Positions 14,710 through 28,600 of a DNA stretch of 64,000 bases are shown piece by piece. The notes below the pieces were generated by a model. It had not been told where the DNA came from and did no database searches. It was given only the letters and a program-made list of their open reading frames with translations. Position 1 is the stretch's first letter. The number at the start of each line of letters is the position of its first letter. Made by a program: the position numbers and the translations under genes. This DNA is from Wuchereria bancrofti (taxonomy: Eukaryota; Nematoda; Chromadorea; Rhabditida; Onchocercidae): NCBI GenBank assembly GCA_005281725.1, contig SSBO01000003.1, positions 4,464,495 through 4,528,494 of the forward strand, in the 5' to 3' direction.

Positions 14710-15433
14710 ATGTCAACAACTCCAACTGACGAAAAAAAGTTGTTACCAGACAAAAGGATCCGTTCTCGATCATTAAAACACAGTTGTGCCGGTAAGGATT
14801 GCAGTGGTACAGTAACTTCGCTGCCAGTTGAAATGCCTTCCTTGAATCCAGAAAAGCGTGTTGAATCAATACAATCTCGACCATTTATCCCAATATCTAA
14901 TCGGATACCACTAGCTCAAACACTAGCTCATCGGAAATTGCGTAAATATGCCAGTGAAACGAACTTCCCACTGGAAGCCAGCAGTTCCTCAGACCTATTA
15001 TTGAAAGAAAAAGACCAGAAGACCGCCATCGGTAAACACAAAATATTTTCCGTGGAACCTGTGAAAACCGCTACCAGTGGTACGCTAATTCGGGACGGTA
15101 GTGTTCCATGTTCTCAACATGTTAAGCGTGAAGATTCAGAAGGTGAAGCAAGCTGCTCCGGCAGTGATGCAACTTTGGCCAGCATGTCAATGACTCCAAT
15201 TTTACGGCAGAAATCTCGGCGATCCCGTCTGAATCGACCAAAAAGTTCAACATATATGTACGGGACATCTATTTCCTCGGATGCTTATAATACTCCGACA
15301 TCTGCCACACTACCATCCGTCGATTCCTTGCAACAAATCGGACTGGGAATGGCAGGAAGCATGGAAGAACGTCGGGAGAGTAGCTTTTACAATATAGATG
15401 ATGACAGTTTACACGAATTCGACGATGAAAAAG
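14710..15433 (+). CDS. Alternative N-terminal exon A of SLC4A11-like gene
   Basis: A 241-codon open frame starts with ATG at 14710 and ends at AAA G|gtaact, in phase 1. The protein is Ser/Thr/Lys-rich, intrinsically disordered in character and without a known domain. It has many basic-Ser patches (RSRSLKHSC, RQKSRRSRLNRPKSS) that look like kinase target sites, and an acidic end (NIDDDSLHEFDDEK). No acceptor-like sequence lies immediately before the ATG, which suits a first coding exon. Through the 33-nt exon at 19146 it joins in frame to the transporter core at 25616, giving a predicted protein of about 1036 aa. Exon reality is well supported by length; the linkage rests on phase matching. 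Confidence 0.65.
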
Positions 15434-18400
15434 GTAACTTATTTAATGAATAATTCAATATCAATTCAAAAAATCCGCTGAGAAATTCTTTGTTTCTCGA
15501 TATTTTTCCTTTTGATTTTTCTATTGCCTTTCCAAGTCCTAACATTTGGGTAATAAATCTGTTAATCATCTGAAAGTTAAAAAATTGAAAAAACTTAAGA
15601 AAAAGGGCTTGAAATCGGATGAACAGAAACTGAAAACAGTTTTTTAAACAAACCAACTTTACAGTAAAAATATTTATTAGTTTAAATCAATTTATGTAAT
15701 TGCATGCAGTTTTGAGGAAAGGAATGCATTCAATGCGTCATGGACCATAAAATTTTCTTGTTTGATTTCTCTATTAAATAAACATTTGTTGTTAATTATC
15801 CTTCTAATCTATGAGTGAATCTGTGCATTCAATGGATAGAAGGTTGCTGGACAAATCAATTTTTCTACTAAAAGCATTCACACGAGACTTTCTTTAGATT
15901 TTTTTTTTCTTTGTTTGGATGTTTTGGTTTAGACCAAGAAATCAGAATTAGATTAACATGTTGCTGTTTGTCTGTAAAGCTTCTGAAAGAAAATTTTTTC
16001 ATGACATTTCAAGTATTATTAATAAGGACTGGAATGGATTAATTCAAGGATCCGGTATGCTGGATTACATGTTTGTTTTCAAAACAATATTTTGAGGACT
16101 TTCTAAGTCTTTATAAATATCTCAGTAATCATGCCTTGATCTTTCTGCCTGAGCTTTTGTTTTTCATAAACTCAAAAATTCAAAAGTTTTTTAACATTCG
16201 ATCAAGCCGTTGTTTGCATTAAGGAAAGCTAGAAATCGGTTAAAAAATATAATTAAAATTTAAACAGAATTGGAAGATCATGAAAGAGGTAGAATATGAA
16301 GAAAACTTTTGTCAGGAATCTTTGATACAAACAAAAGGTAATGTTTTATCTTAAAACTAAAGGGAAATGCAAAGAGAAGGAGAGAGACACTTGAAAATAA
16401 AAAATCTTTGTATTCAAGATGTTTCAGTTCTAGTATATAGCAGAATACCTTATGGTTATACATAAATAATATAGGATGACCTATAGATTGGATATCCCTC
16501 CATTTTAAAATTTTCAGGCATTTTGTCCACCTTTTTTGCATTTCTATTTTAGCTTGCAATGTTAGAAATTGGATAATTTATGGCTCCTTTAATATCAGTC
16601 TCCCACTGGTATGTTCGCACACTTGAACATTTATCTGAGAATATTCAACTTCGCAAATTAAAAAACAACATTCCATTGTTGAAGATGTAAACCGTATATA
16701 CGGGCAGCGACTTTTCAAACTTAATCAAATTAATCAAGATTGTTTGAAAACATAATTAGTTTTGTCGGTTTGGGACAAAAAGTATAAATGCAAATGAAGA
16801 AATCGGGGATTGGAACTCATATGAAAAATAAAACTCTTTTTGCGAGCATAGAGGGCTATGATAAAGCTTATGAGATTGATTAATAATTGCTTGTGTTATA
16901 TAAAAACGATTTGTTGTCAAAATTGATTAATTGCCTTTTCTGCATAGTTTTTCTTATCAAATTTTAAGGTCCTCTAAAATTTGAAAGTTTCAGGGAATTG
17001 AAATTGAGCGAAATGCATTCTAATCGGATACAAATCACTTTTTCAAAGTTAATACATAAAAAAGTAGCTTGCTATTGCTTAAATTACTTGTTATAATGTT
17101 TAAAGTTCAAAAAAATCATTGTAGCTCGAAGGAATGAATTTGATAATTTCGAGCACATTGAACTTTTTAGCACAAACAATCAAAATAATTTAAAGACTCA
17201 GTAACTATCAAAAAACTTAGGTAATTTTCAATGATTTAGCTTAAGCTCATGACTTCGAAACCGATTAAAGCATCCATGTATTCAGCACTTGATTAGTATT
17301 CAGAAAATCGCTTTTTCTAATTCATAACTTAGATTTGCATGAATGTCACAAAAATTAGCGCAAAGTTCTTTTGGTAGGGTGAAATAATTTATCTTGAATT
17401 ATCGGTTTTTGAACTTGACAGAAATAGGGACAGAAATTCTGAGAAAATTAATTTCTGGTCAACATTTAGGATCATTAAAAGATCAATCTTCCATTACTAA
17501 AATATTCTGAATAGTTACTGTTCGTTTTTTCATTCTTCTCATCCTTTCCATCTATTGAAAAGAATTATAATTTATTAATTGTATGTGTATCTGTCTCTTA
17601 AGCTTACTTAATTTCGATAAAAATGTATGATAAAAAGAGTGAAGAAGGCTTCCTTTTGTATTATTTCAAGCCACTATGGATAGAATAAGCGCTTAAAAGT
17701 GCTTGAATGTCTCTCTTCAAATCAAATTCTATAATAAAAAAGTAATGCTGCAGTAATTTTTCCGTTTCATTTCAGAAGAAGTACCCCTGCCAACAATTAC
17801 ACTTCTACTTATTGCACTTTCCACTCAGTTCATCTTCGAAACTATTTGATTCCTCATTTCTGTTTCTTGAGATAATAATTTTCACTTCTCCTTTGTCCGT
17901 AGACTTAGCTTAGATTGTCTTTTAAAACTTTCTTTTTCTCTATGAATGAAGAAAAAAGAATGAGACGAATCTCCTTTTATAGTATTTTCCCACAGCGATG
18001 AACCATAGCGAAGTTTTAGAGCCAAATTAGAAGATCTGAAATCATTTATCAAAGTAATGTGCTTCATTCAAAATTCTCTCCAACTCTTTTTTCATTTTCT
18101 GTAATCTGTCATCTGCAGACTATTTGGAGAAATCGTGTGAGTGTTTACAAGATTGAAAAAAAAAAAATTTCCATTGAGGATTGGCAAATAACACAGTGAT
18201 CATAAACATCCAAATGTTGACACGTTTCTGATGTGCGAACTAACAAAGGATACAGAGGGAAAAGTAAAAGGTGTGTTTCTTGATGTTTAGTGAAAAAAGA
18301 TACTGCAAACATTTAAAGCAATAAATTGAGAACAATTGCTTCAGAGTGATGCATTTAATTAAATTAACGAATCATATTAATTTATCTGTTTTTTAGAGGG

Positions 18401-19145
18401 ACCTATGAATTAAAACTTCTCGTTTATTTTACAATATTAAATTATATTACATTTATCAAATACTAATCACTAACTCTAATAGCAGGCTTCACGATAATTC
18501 TGAAAAATATCTTACTATTTCTTTTCGAGCATGTACTTAATTATATTTTGTCACTTAACCTACTTCAAGTCGGTTCAACTGGTCCAGTCCAGCCAATGAA
18601 AGTGTGAGATATATAGATTTTAGGAAGCTGAACTAAATTTGATTTAAATTTTCAATCAAATTAAGGGAGAACCGCAGTAATAATTCACAATAATAGAATA
18701 ACAGGTAAAAGAAGTTGAAAAAATTAAATAGAGGAAGCATTATTACTCCAATGATCATTTTAAATTGCTATAACAATTAACTCTTAAAGAAATTCAGAAA
18801 ATTATCAATGCTTTATTTGTACTTAATTCATTATCTATATATATAATTACTGTTTAGTTTTAATTAATCATTGCTTTAAATTTATTACTATTCTCATTAT
18901 TGGCAACAATGTGGTTAGAACTCCTTCATCACACTCTGTTAAAAATTGTTAAGAAACTATTAAAAAGGTTAATATAATTAAAATGGTATAACCAAACCAA
19001 TATTGGGTGTATTCCGCCTTGCTGTCAAATAGACGAATCAGTAAAAATCTTATTTGCCGCGCTAATATGCGGCTTAATTCCAGTATCATCATTCAAATGC
19101 GCATATACGAAGGTTGTTCCCCTTCATTCTTCTCTCCTTCCGCAG

Positions 19146-19178
19146 TTGATTCGTCCACAGACGAAGATTCACTTCCAC
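19146..19178 (+). CDS. 33-nt mini-exon of SLC4A11-like gene
   Basis: It follows a TTCCGCAG acceptor and takes phase 1 from the preceding exon, giving VDSSTDEDSLP. The best-fitting donor is C|gtgtta, again in phase 1, so the core exon at 25616 continues as LPHEYDNITL. The same frame reads on a few codons to a stop at 19205, so the donor choice is an inference. A neighbouring short stretch at about 19317-19343, after TTCAG and before a strong CAGgtatgt donor, may be another small exon, but it does not keep the frame in this model. Confidence 0.4.
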
Positions 19179-22100
19179 GTGTTACTTTTCAGATTGATCT
19201 TATCTAGAAATAGCTCTCTCTTGCTTCATCTATGCATTATAATCTATTATCTGAAATGGATCATTTTGTTCATCATTCCATTACATTCTGAACTTTTCGA
19301 TGGGATATGAAATTCAGCCCTTCTGCCAAAGCTTGATCATCCAGGTATGTCGGACGAAATTTCAGCATATCAGACTGATAATATTGACAGAAATGTTAGA
19401 ATATTACGGCTGCTGATAAAAAACGTGAACGACTATCTTCAAGTTTTTTCTGTAAGCAAAATCGAAATGATTAGTAGTTGGCTAAAAGGAATGCACATCT
19501 ACTTGGCTACTTCGGTATATCTATGGTACTTTAGTATAGCTACTACTTTGGTATATTAGTATCGAGAAGAATATTTCCTACGTTGCTTTGATCATTTCCA
19601 AGTTATTTCTGGAATATGCTTGGCAAGCTTTTTCATTTTAAATAGATAATTAAATTTGCCTTCTTTTATTGATCTTGGATATTAGTTAGTTTAAATTTGT
19701 ATTTTTTCGCTTTTATTTTGGTCGTTCAAGCATGCAACCTTTGTCTCGAGATGTATTTAGTGATGTATAACTTTGTTGAAATGTTGTGAATAAGTTAAAT
19801 CGTTAGGTCCGGATCACTTAGCTGTAACAATGGTGCTTGATTTCTGCATTATGACTTCGGGATTTTTTGTTTTAAAAAGATGTCTTTTCTCCCTCGCATT
19901 TCAATCACCTGCTTTTGATTGCACACATAAACACTCACAAACAGCAGCACACAGACAACGATGGACAGCCAACATAAGTCACAGAGCCCAGGACCCTTTA
20001 ACTTTAACATAATTAACTTTGAATTTTAGATGAAAGTTTGGAAAATCTGCATTGATCAAAAAATGATATTACAAATACTCAGAACTTAATATCATAATAT
20101 TGATATCCACAATGTCATTTCAATGTCTTTTTTATTTATTTTCCAACAAATACGCAGATAAAAGAAAAATAAAAAAATCAATCACACTTTCTTTACGCTT
20201 CTTTTTTCAAATATTTTAACCAGGTACTTTTGACTGACCCACATGATCATGTAAGCTTCATTTATTTCAGCATACATCTATAATTTGAGATTATATTTAT
20301 AATACTGTTGAATGTCCTATCAGTCATTTACAAGAAAATAAAGGGAAAATCAATTACACTTTCAAAGTAAGTATATTAGTCGTAAAAATCTTCAATTAAT
20401 TTGCTAGTTAAACGTGCAACATTTTAGATGGTGACCTAATTCTAGCGGTATAAATACGTCGAGAAATTTGTATAGAATTGCCTTTTCTTAACATTTTATG
20501 CGCTTGTTTTAGTACATGTCCAATTATGTCTCAGCTTTACATAATTTTCTAACTCATAAATTTATGCAAAAAGCTGAGATAAGTGTTTCTGGAATTAAAT
20601 TAATTCCATACTAAAATTTTATATTTGCCACATGTCACCACTCGAGAATCGAACATTCATTCAAAATGACATTAAATAGTGTAATTGCCGACTTACTTGA
20701 CTGGAATTAACACATACAAAGAAACTGATTTCATAATCAATAAAGATGAAAGTACTATGAAACACTTCAGCTAAAGCAAGTTATTAAAAGAAGTAAAGCA
20801 TAATGTTTACATTTAATTACTACACTGATTTCTGTAATTGCTCATTTATAATAGATCAGTTTTATTGATGAATGCTTTTTTAATTTTCGGTGACCGTTAA
20901 GCAAATGAATGATTTCCCTTACAAGTTGAATGAATTTTACCAGTTCACTTCTAAACAATATTGATAATTCTCTTATATAATAGATCTCTCCCTTGCAGAC
21001 TCATTCGAATATGATTTGAGGATAGCCAATATAATTCGGCTATTGGTACATATTTATCTTGCTATGAAAGGTCGATTTCATAGAAATTATAAATTTTATT
21101 GAAAATTTTGAGATATTCTTAAAGAGATTTATGTATACACTAAATTGAATAAGATCGTGATTTAAATGAAGAGAAAAATGACAACTTTGAATTGATTTTG
21201 AAGGCAATGAACATGAAAATTTTCCACTTCCAATCCAATACAATTAACTTTTCATGTTGCGGAAATATAATTCTTCAGAGTGCATTGCACATTCAGATTA
21301 AATGGATAATCTTATTTGCACCTCTCTTTCGGGCCACAATTTTTTCCAGTTCTGGTGAGAGTAATAAGAAGGAAATTCGGGACTTCATCATTGTTTGATG
21401 CATAAGATCTGAAAAAAAGACTGAAATTTTCATGTGCTATTGATTTGTTCTTTTTTCAATTCCCAAAATAAAGCTTCAAATGTGCATTAAAAGGCACATA
21501 TTTGTTGTTATGGAAATAGGAATTAAAAAATAATTTCATTTCGCTATTGCTACATATGAATTCTTAAAAAATAGCATCATTCTACTGACATTAGCACATC
21601 GAAAAAAGTTTTTATGAATAAATTCTGATAAACCTTTCCCTTTTTGGTGAAGAAATTTACTTAGAGACTATATCACATAAACTTAATCACAATAGTTTAC
21701 TCACTTTTGATATTATGGCACATATTTCCGAAAGTTATTTTTTGTTTCGGTCTTTTCGACTTATTAGAATAACAAGTTGATGAAAAGCTTTCTAACTTTT
21801 CTTCCATTTGTATGATTGAAGTGTCTACCTTCCCTACACAAAGATTTCTTGGAGAAAAAGCAAATGTTACATAACGGATCTTATAAAATCCTGAAATTTT
21901 GATGTAAAGAGGGATATTTACATTTACATAGAGAATGTTTTTATTTAATGTGTTGTCTAACATGCTAGTTTGTTAGGTAAGGTAACATCTAACTGATTCA
22001 CTAATTAGAGAAACGTATAGCCGCCACCATCCATTTAATGGAAATCATTCAATTGGTTTCATATTTAAACAATTTTTTCTGACAACTCTGCTCTGCTCTG

Positions 22101-22873
22101 TAGTAGTGGTGAAATTTGAGAGGATATTGAGTGAAGACGGATTGTGCGAACTTCTCCCTTATTCAATCAGGAATAATTGCCGGATCAGTTGTGGATGCAT
22201 GCTGTTCCTGTTAGATAATAGCCGCATTTGAGCCAACTGCTTACAACTAGGCTGCCTAGCTTGTCGTCAAGCATAGCTAATATTGAATGAGTGTATCGAA
22301 TTTGTTAAACAGTTCTCCGTTCATCCTCGTTCTATCAACTCTTCAGGCCTTTCTCAAGCTTCTCTTTGTTTTCCATCTCATCCGTTAGCTCTTTGCTGCT
22401 TCTTTTATCCCTTCTTAAGTTTTTCTTGGAGAGTTAAAAGAAGAGAATAGCATACATTTCTTTTCTCTATTTGACAACCGAATCAATCGAACTAATTTTA
22501 CTCCCATCGCTAATCTTTATCGCTGTTTTCCAATGTATTGCCGGATATAGCACAACAAAATGATGCCATTATACTACTGCTGTTATCAAGCAATTGCCGC
22601 AACCCGTCCATAGTTTTTTTTCTCGGCAAAAATTGGAAATAAATAAATTTATTAAGATGAAAGAAATGTTGGAACTAATTCCATTTGGGATAAATTCGTT
22701 GGTACTGAACTACTTTAGATTTGTTATTGCTACTTCTTAATCCACCGTTGACTTATCTTCATCAAATTTGTATTGAGGAACGGAATCGACTTCATTTATC
22801 CTTTTAACACTGATATTATTTATTGAAAATCTATCTAGAAAAAGAAGGAAACATTTTCACTTAACTATTTCAA

Positions 22874-23747
22874 ATGAAAAGTACCACTACTACAGATTTC
22901 CAAATTCCACATAGTTCAAGGCCGAAAGGACAAATAGAACATACATCTGAAGCTAGTTCTGAAAATCAAAGCAAGGATTCCATTTTGGCCTCTGACGAAA
23001 TGATTCTCTCGTCATCTGCTCCAAATACGGGGAAAAGCAGTCACGAGACGAAGACATTCGAGGTGAACATGGAGCGATTGTTAGTGAAACATACTTCACA
23101 TGCTTTATCTTATGCTCCGGAGCATCGACAAATTTCAGTTACATCGGAAAATTCAATGGTTTCGTGCCCACTAATGTCACCCATTGAAAGTGTACTTCAT
23201 ATTAACCCTATGACACGTCTTGCATTTTTATTACGACCTTCATTTATTGACGACCATAGACGGTCTATCCAGACTATCGATTTTATTGACCAGAAATTAT
23301 ACCAGAGAAGTGGTTCTCAACTACCCCTCGTCTTGGAATGTGATACCATGGAAAGCAGACCACTGATAGAATCAACCTCATTAAATCATATCAAAGACTA
23401 TATGAAAAAAATACCAGAAGAAAAGATTGCGCAAAGTGGGCTGGTACGACAAGCAGTACCTGAATCTGATATTCCGGAAAATACAAGACAGTGTCTTGCC
23501 AAACGAGTCAGTTGGTTATCCACAAAGAATTTTCAGAGGAACGAACTATTCACAGGAATAACGGCTACAAATAAACATAATCGTCAACAGCTAACGACAT
23601 TTGATTTAAGCAACGAAACATTCAGCAGTAGAGATGGTTCCCAAATGAACAATCAATTTGGTTCAATGTCTCAACTAGATCACAGCAGCTTGTTTGACAA
23701 GGAAACTGATACATCACCTCTTGATACCCTTAGTTGGAGTAATACAG
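22874..23747 (+). CDS. Alternative N-terminal exon B of SLC4A11-like gene
   Basis: A 291-codon open frame from ATG 22874 to ACA G|gttcg, in phase 1. No acceptor immediately precedes the ATG, so it reads as a first coding exon with its own upstream promoter region. The protein is hydrophilic and Ser/Thr-rich with no domain I recognise, and it differs completely from the 14710 exon. Spliced to 25616 it gives [11 protein letters not shown] and a predicted 1075-aa transporter, the longest isoform in the window with a visible ATG. Vertebrate SLC4A11 also has alternative N-termini, but these are not recognisably similar in sequence. Confidence 0.65.
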
Positions 23748-24867
23748 GTTCGTATTCTCCATTCTTCTTTTTCCTTTCCTTTATCAATTCTTTTTAACTA
23801 ATTCATCCTTAACGTCGTCAAACTCAACTGTCCAATTAAGCATCTTCTAAAGTGCTGGATGGATACTAATCATATTAGTATCTTCATTAATGTAAGATTT
23901 ACAAAACAACATCAATTTTTTTTTGCTTTGAATCAATAAGAAGAAAGTTATAATTACTCCTTATTGTAGAAGATTTTTCCATTTTTAATTTTTTAACCAT
24001 TTTAATCAAATTACACACTTCTATGGACTTTTTCCATAGATCTTTTGTCCATACATTACTTTTGTCCGTAATATGCTAAATAGTTCGAATTATAAAGACT
24101 TGAAACATCTGCCTGCCAAAAAATCTTTCACGGGTTCATTAAGTTTTCAATATAGCAAAGTAAAAAGTGTTGTAGAGATATACCACGCTAATCCAAATAT
24201 CATCCGAGCTTGAATTTCATGAATGATTTCATTTGCGTTTTACCTCAAACGAATAAATGTACTTTTGATCGTATTCTTTCAACCTTTTTGGACTGAGAAT
24301 ACATTTGAAAATAAAACGATGGCTTAAAGCTATTTTTATCAAAATGCTTTCAGCAACTCATCAACAGCTGTCATCCAAATATCTTATTAGTAGATTAGCA
24401 CATTAAATTATTTTTTGCTTTTTATTTTGTTTACTTGTATTAGAGCACAAACTGATATAATGGAATATGTTTTAAAGAACTACTTCTTATTTTGAGCCAT
24501 TCAGATGATCATTTCCAAACTGTTGAGACAATGAAGTGTTTGAGTAGATAAATTGTACAACATTGAATCATTCTTGGAGTAAACAAATGCAAATTGCTAA
24601 TGAATACTGCTAAAACTATAAAACTAAAACTAAAAAAAATTATTAGTATGTGAACGTTCTGGAAATAGATATCGACGAGAAAATTTGTTCACTTTCAGCA
24701 GATCATTAGATCCATTCTTTCAATTATGCAAATTGGTAATGATCTCAAATGGCATCCCATTTCATTTCCTTAGAAATAAATTAAATTGTATTTGAATAAA
24801 TTAATAAATTGTTATGTACATCACTGTTAAGCTTTAAGAAACGAACCTGGAGTTTGAAAGTCTGAAA

Positions 24868-25300
24868 GCTTTATTTAGAAATTTAGCTTCTTTAAATTAA
24901 GAAATCCAAAATTTGTAATTATAATTTATCAGATAACAAGATATGAATTTTGTTCAGGCCTGTACGAAAGCTTTGTTCAGATTCATCTCAATTGCCACTC
25001 TCACTAATAAAATTAAACAAAAAATTTTATCGGAACATAATTTCCTACTTTCCAGTAACATAATTTCTGTACCTTCCACTATTGGTGTGATGCTTACGGA
25101 CAGCTTTTATTTAAAAATTTAACTTCTTTAAATTAAGAAATCCAAAATTTATAGTAAATGCCATCATAACGAGTGGAAAATTCATGGAATTTGACTGAAT
25201 TTTAGGCTGATTTTACGGAAATCACAAATTCTATCTTTAGCGGAAGACGTCTAAAATCTTATAACATTTTAGCTTGCATTTATATCCTTCGTAGAAATCA
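24868..25300 (+). repeat. Intronic direct repeats, short family
   Basis: In the intron before the first core exon, a segment of about 48 bp (24868-24915, containing CTTCTTTAAATTAAGAAATC) recurs with few changes at 25102-25151. Next to it, 25174-25300 is the upstream member of a second pair whose partner is at 25880-26018 across the exon. I see no transposase or terminal inverted repeats. Confidence 0.65.
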
Positions 25301-25615
25301 ACAATGATAAAATTGGAAGATACAGCGTTGTCTGAAATTATGTCTCAATAAATTTACATCCAAATGACTTCGATAATCATAATTCTGATTTAAGAATTCA
25401 AAATTGCAAATTTAATAGGAAACACACCACTCGATTTCAGATCTTATTACAGAATTAATCAGCTGCCTTCAATTACAAAATTAAACCCAAAATGAAAGAT
25501 ATTTGAACCAGTTGAAAAACTTTAGCTTTGACAGTTCTTTAATTTTTGGGCTTTGTATTAAGCTATTTGAATTTCATTTCTTGAAATATTCTCGGAACGA
25601 TCCCATACGTTTCAG

Positions 25616-28600
25616 ATGAATACGATAATATAACATTGATGTACGCAAAGCACGAAAAAATCCCAATGAAGGATTTCGGATCAGAAATTCGGGCAACGAT
25701 GGACATTGATCATTTGCTCAATAAATCTGTTCTTCTTTTGGATTTGCAAGAAACTTCTCTCGAAGAGATTTTTGCGAAGTATGTGTGGGTGAAATGATTT
25801 TATATTTAAGAGATTTAATAGATAATTTTGACTTGAGGAAATATCTCCTTTTTATCTCATGGGAATCCGTGAATTATTTTGGAAAATTGATGGAATTTGA
25901 ATCAAAGAGTTTAGCTTTTAGGCTGATTTTAGTGAAATCACAAATTTCATCTTTAGTGGAAGGCGTCTAAAGTCTTACGACATTCTGGCCTGCATTTATA
26001 CCCTCCTCAGAAATCATGCAGTGAATTTCATGAATTGTGATTGCATAACTGTAAACTAAGTGCAATTATCCTCTTTTAGAATCATTCATGAAATGGACAT
26101 TCAGGAACCAGAATTTACTAGTGAGCAAGTTCGGTCGGTGCTTTTCACGCAAGATTCTGGAAATCAATGTAAGTTTATTTCTGTCGTTCGTTAGAATTCC
26201 TTTATTGGGCAGAAATATATTGTTATTACAACATTGTTCTGTCTAAGTAAATGCATTGATTATAGTCCATATATTGAGCCGAACGGTACAAAGTATCTGC
26301 ACAACGGGCACAGTCGGTGGTACCTTCGATTACGATCAGTCTTGGATTTGTGCCCTGTAAGGGATCAATCAATTTGCGAATTTTAACTTCTACATTTCAT
26401 TAATTATTACATAAAGCAAATGTTATTCTTCTTTTGAATTGTATCAAAGATTTAGGTATCTTTCTTACTGTCTAAATACAAATTGCTCCTACTTCTGACA
26501 TTTAAGATTTACTATGCTTCTTATCACTCAACTGCCTGATAGATGAATGTTATCGCTGCATGTAAATAAAGTATGTGAGGTTCTGACAAACCAAAAATTA
26601 TACCCGAATTCTAAGTAAGGTGAATGACTCAATTCTTTTATGAGAAATACAATGAAAACACAGAATCTATCTCTTAGTTTATAACCATTTCGATATTCCG
26701 ATGACATCAAAATAAAGCAAATGAGCGGGAATTTTATTATTAATTTATTTATATTTCAAAAATAAAAGTTTTACTTATTTGCATACTTGAACATATAACT
26801 GATTCAGTGTTGATCATTTTTTGCACTTATGTTAAATGAGCTACAATATTAACAGAGGAAGAATAAGATACTTTAGAGTATATGATTTTGGAAGCTTGGT
26901 AACTTAAATTTCTATGCAGTTACTAAAACAATAATTAACTGTTTTGAAAAAAGTAGAATCCGCCATACAAATTAACTGTAGAAGTTTCAGATAGAAAAGT
27001 CGGCACTGATCTGCAACGTTTTACTTAATTCTGTTATATACGTCCAAAAGTGATCATCAAAAATTGAAACTTTTCCGAATTACAGGTGTATGTTAAACAC
27101 GGTGCAACACAGGCATGTAGCAATCGCTCGACTCAGCCATCCTACTAATTTGGGTCGTACAATGCAGGATCTGCGGTTTATCATCATTGTTATTGCCCCT
27201 TCACGAGCGGTATTATTTGACATTCAAATTTTATCATTCTTTTTTCATACTTATCGCGTCACTTAGCATAGGTTCTTCAACAAAATCAAACCGGGAGAGC
27301 TATCTACTGTCTTCTTAAAACGATTTGTGATATCAGAATTAATCAATTTCATATAACCGATGAGAAATACTCTGACATTCGCCAGTCATGCAACAATTCT
27401 GGGAAGATTGGGATTTTTCCATCCATGCACACATATCCATATTGTTATTCCCATACTCTCTGAGATCTTTAAGTTAGCTTTCGTATCTCTCATTCCACTT
27501 ATTAGAACGTCCTAGTATATTTCATCAATATATCTTAGTAGTTAGTAATACATCGTAGTTTATTCAGCTTTCATTAAAGCTGATGACAAAAATAATGACA
27601 GCGCCAATTTGATAGTAACGTACCTAGCAGATTCAGCAGTTATTGTAGTACAAATATAAAGAAAATTATTGTTTGCGCCTTATGATAAAGTAGTTGAGAT
27701 GCTTTGACAGAAAGTGAATAATGCATATGGCTACGGGAGAACGAATTTCGAATACTTTTCTTAAGCAATTCATTAAGGCATTTTCATAAAGTCATTTGTA
27801 GAGCAGATTTGTAAACAGACCTTTTCTTGAAGCTTGTGGAACATGAAATTTTTTAAGTGTTTTTTGCACGTAAATTTTTGCACGCAATTTTCTACACAAT
27901 TTAAAGTATATGTTATTACTAACGATTGTATTTCAGAAAGGCACCAAGACAGCACTTGAGACGACACGAACATTTGCAACACTTTTTGCGGATATGGATA
28001 TCAGACAACGACTTGTTATGGCGCAAAGTGTAGATCAGTTTAGGTTAATAGTAATTTTGGTCTTCAGTAAGCACGGATTGGATTTTTCTGCATCAAATAA
28101 AATAAAATTTAAAAATTTCTCATTATTATAGAAATTTATAAATATGAAACCTTTTAATTATCTTCGTTTGCTACGATCATCTCTTAGAATGGTATTACAT
28201 GATTTTTTGACTTCTTGCACAGATACAAAAAATGCTTGCGATTCAGAATAAGTACTACATTTGGTCCTATAATTTCATATGTGTTATCCAGTCAGTATTA
28301 ATTTCACTTTTGGTTCTCGTTCACTTCCACTCCTTCACATGAAATTCCAAAAATAAGCGTAATTTGGTGTTCATGTTTAGATCTACATTACTGTCAGCAG
28401 CCAAAGAATTGGCAGTGGATCAAAATCAATGGCGAGAAAGAAAAACATCAATTCATTTCAGTCAAGCTAAGGAACAATTGGTCAGTTCGATTCCAATTAT
28501 GCAATTGTTTCTTTTGTTTAACATTCAGTAGAAATGGACTCTCGCATGTTTCTTCTACCAGAGTGTTTTGCAGTGTGTGTGTTTTTTGTTTTTGAGAGAT

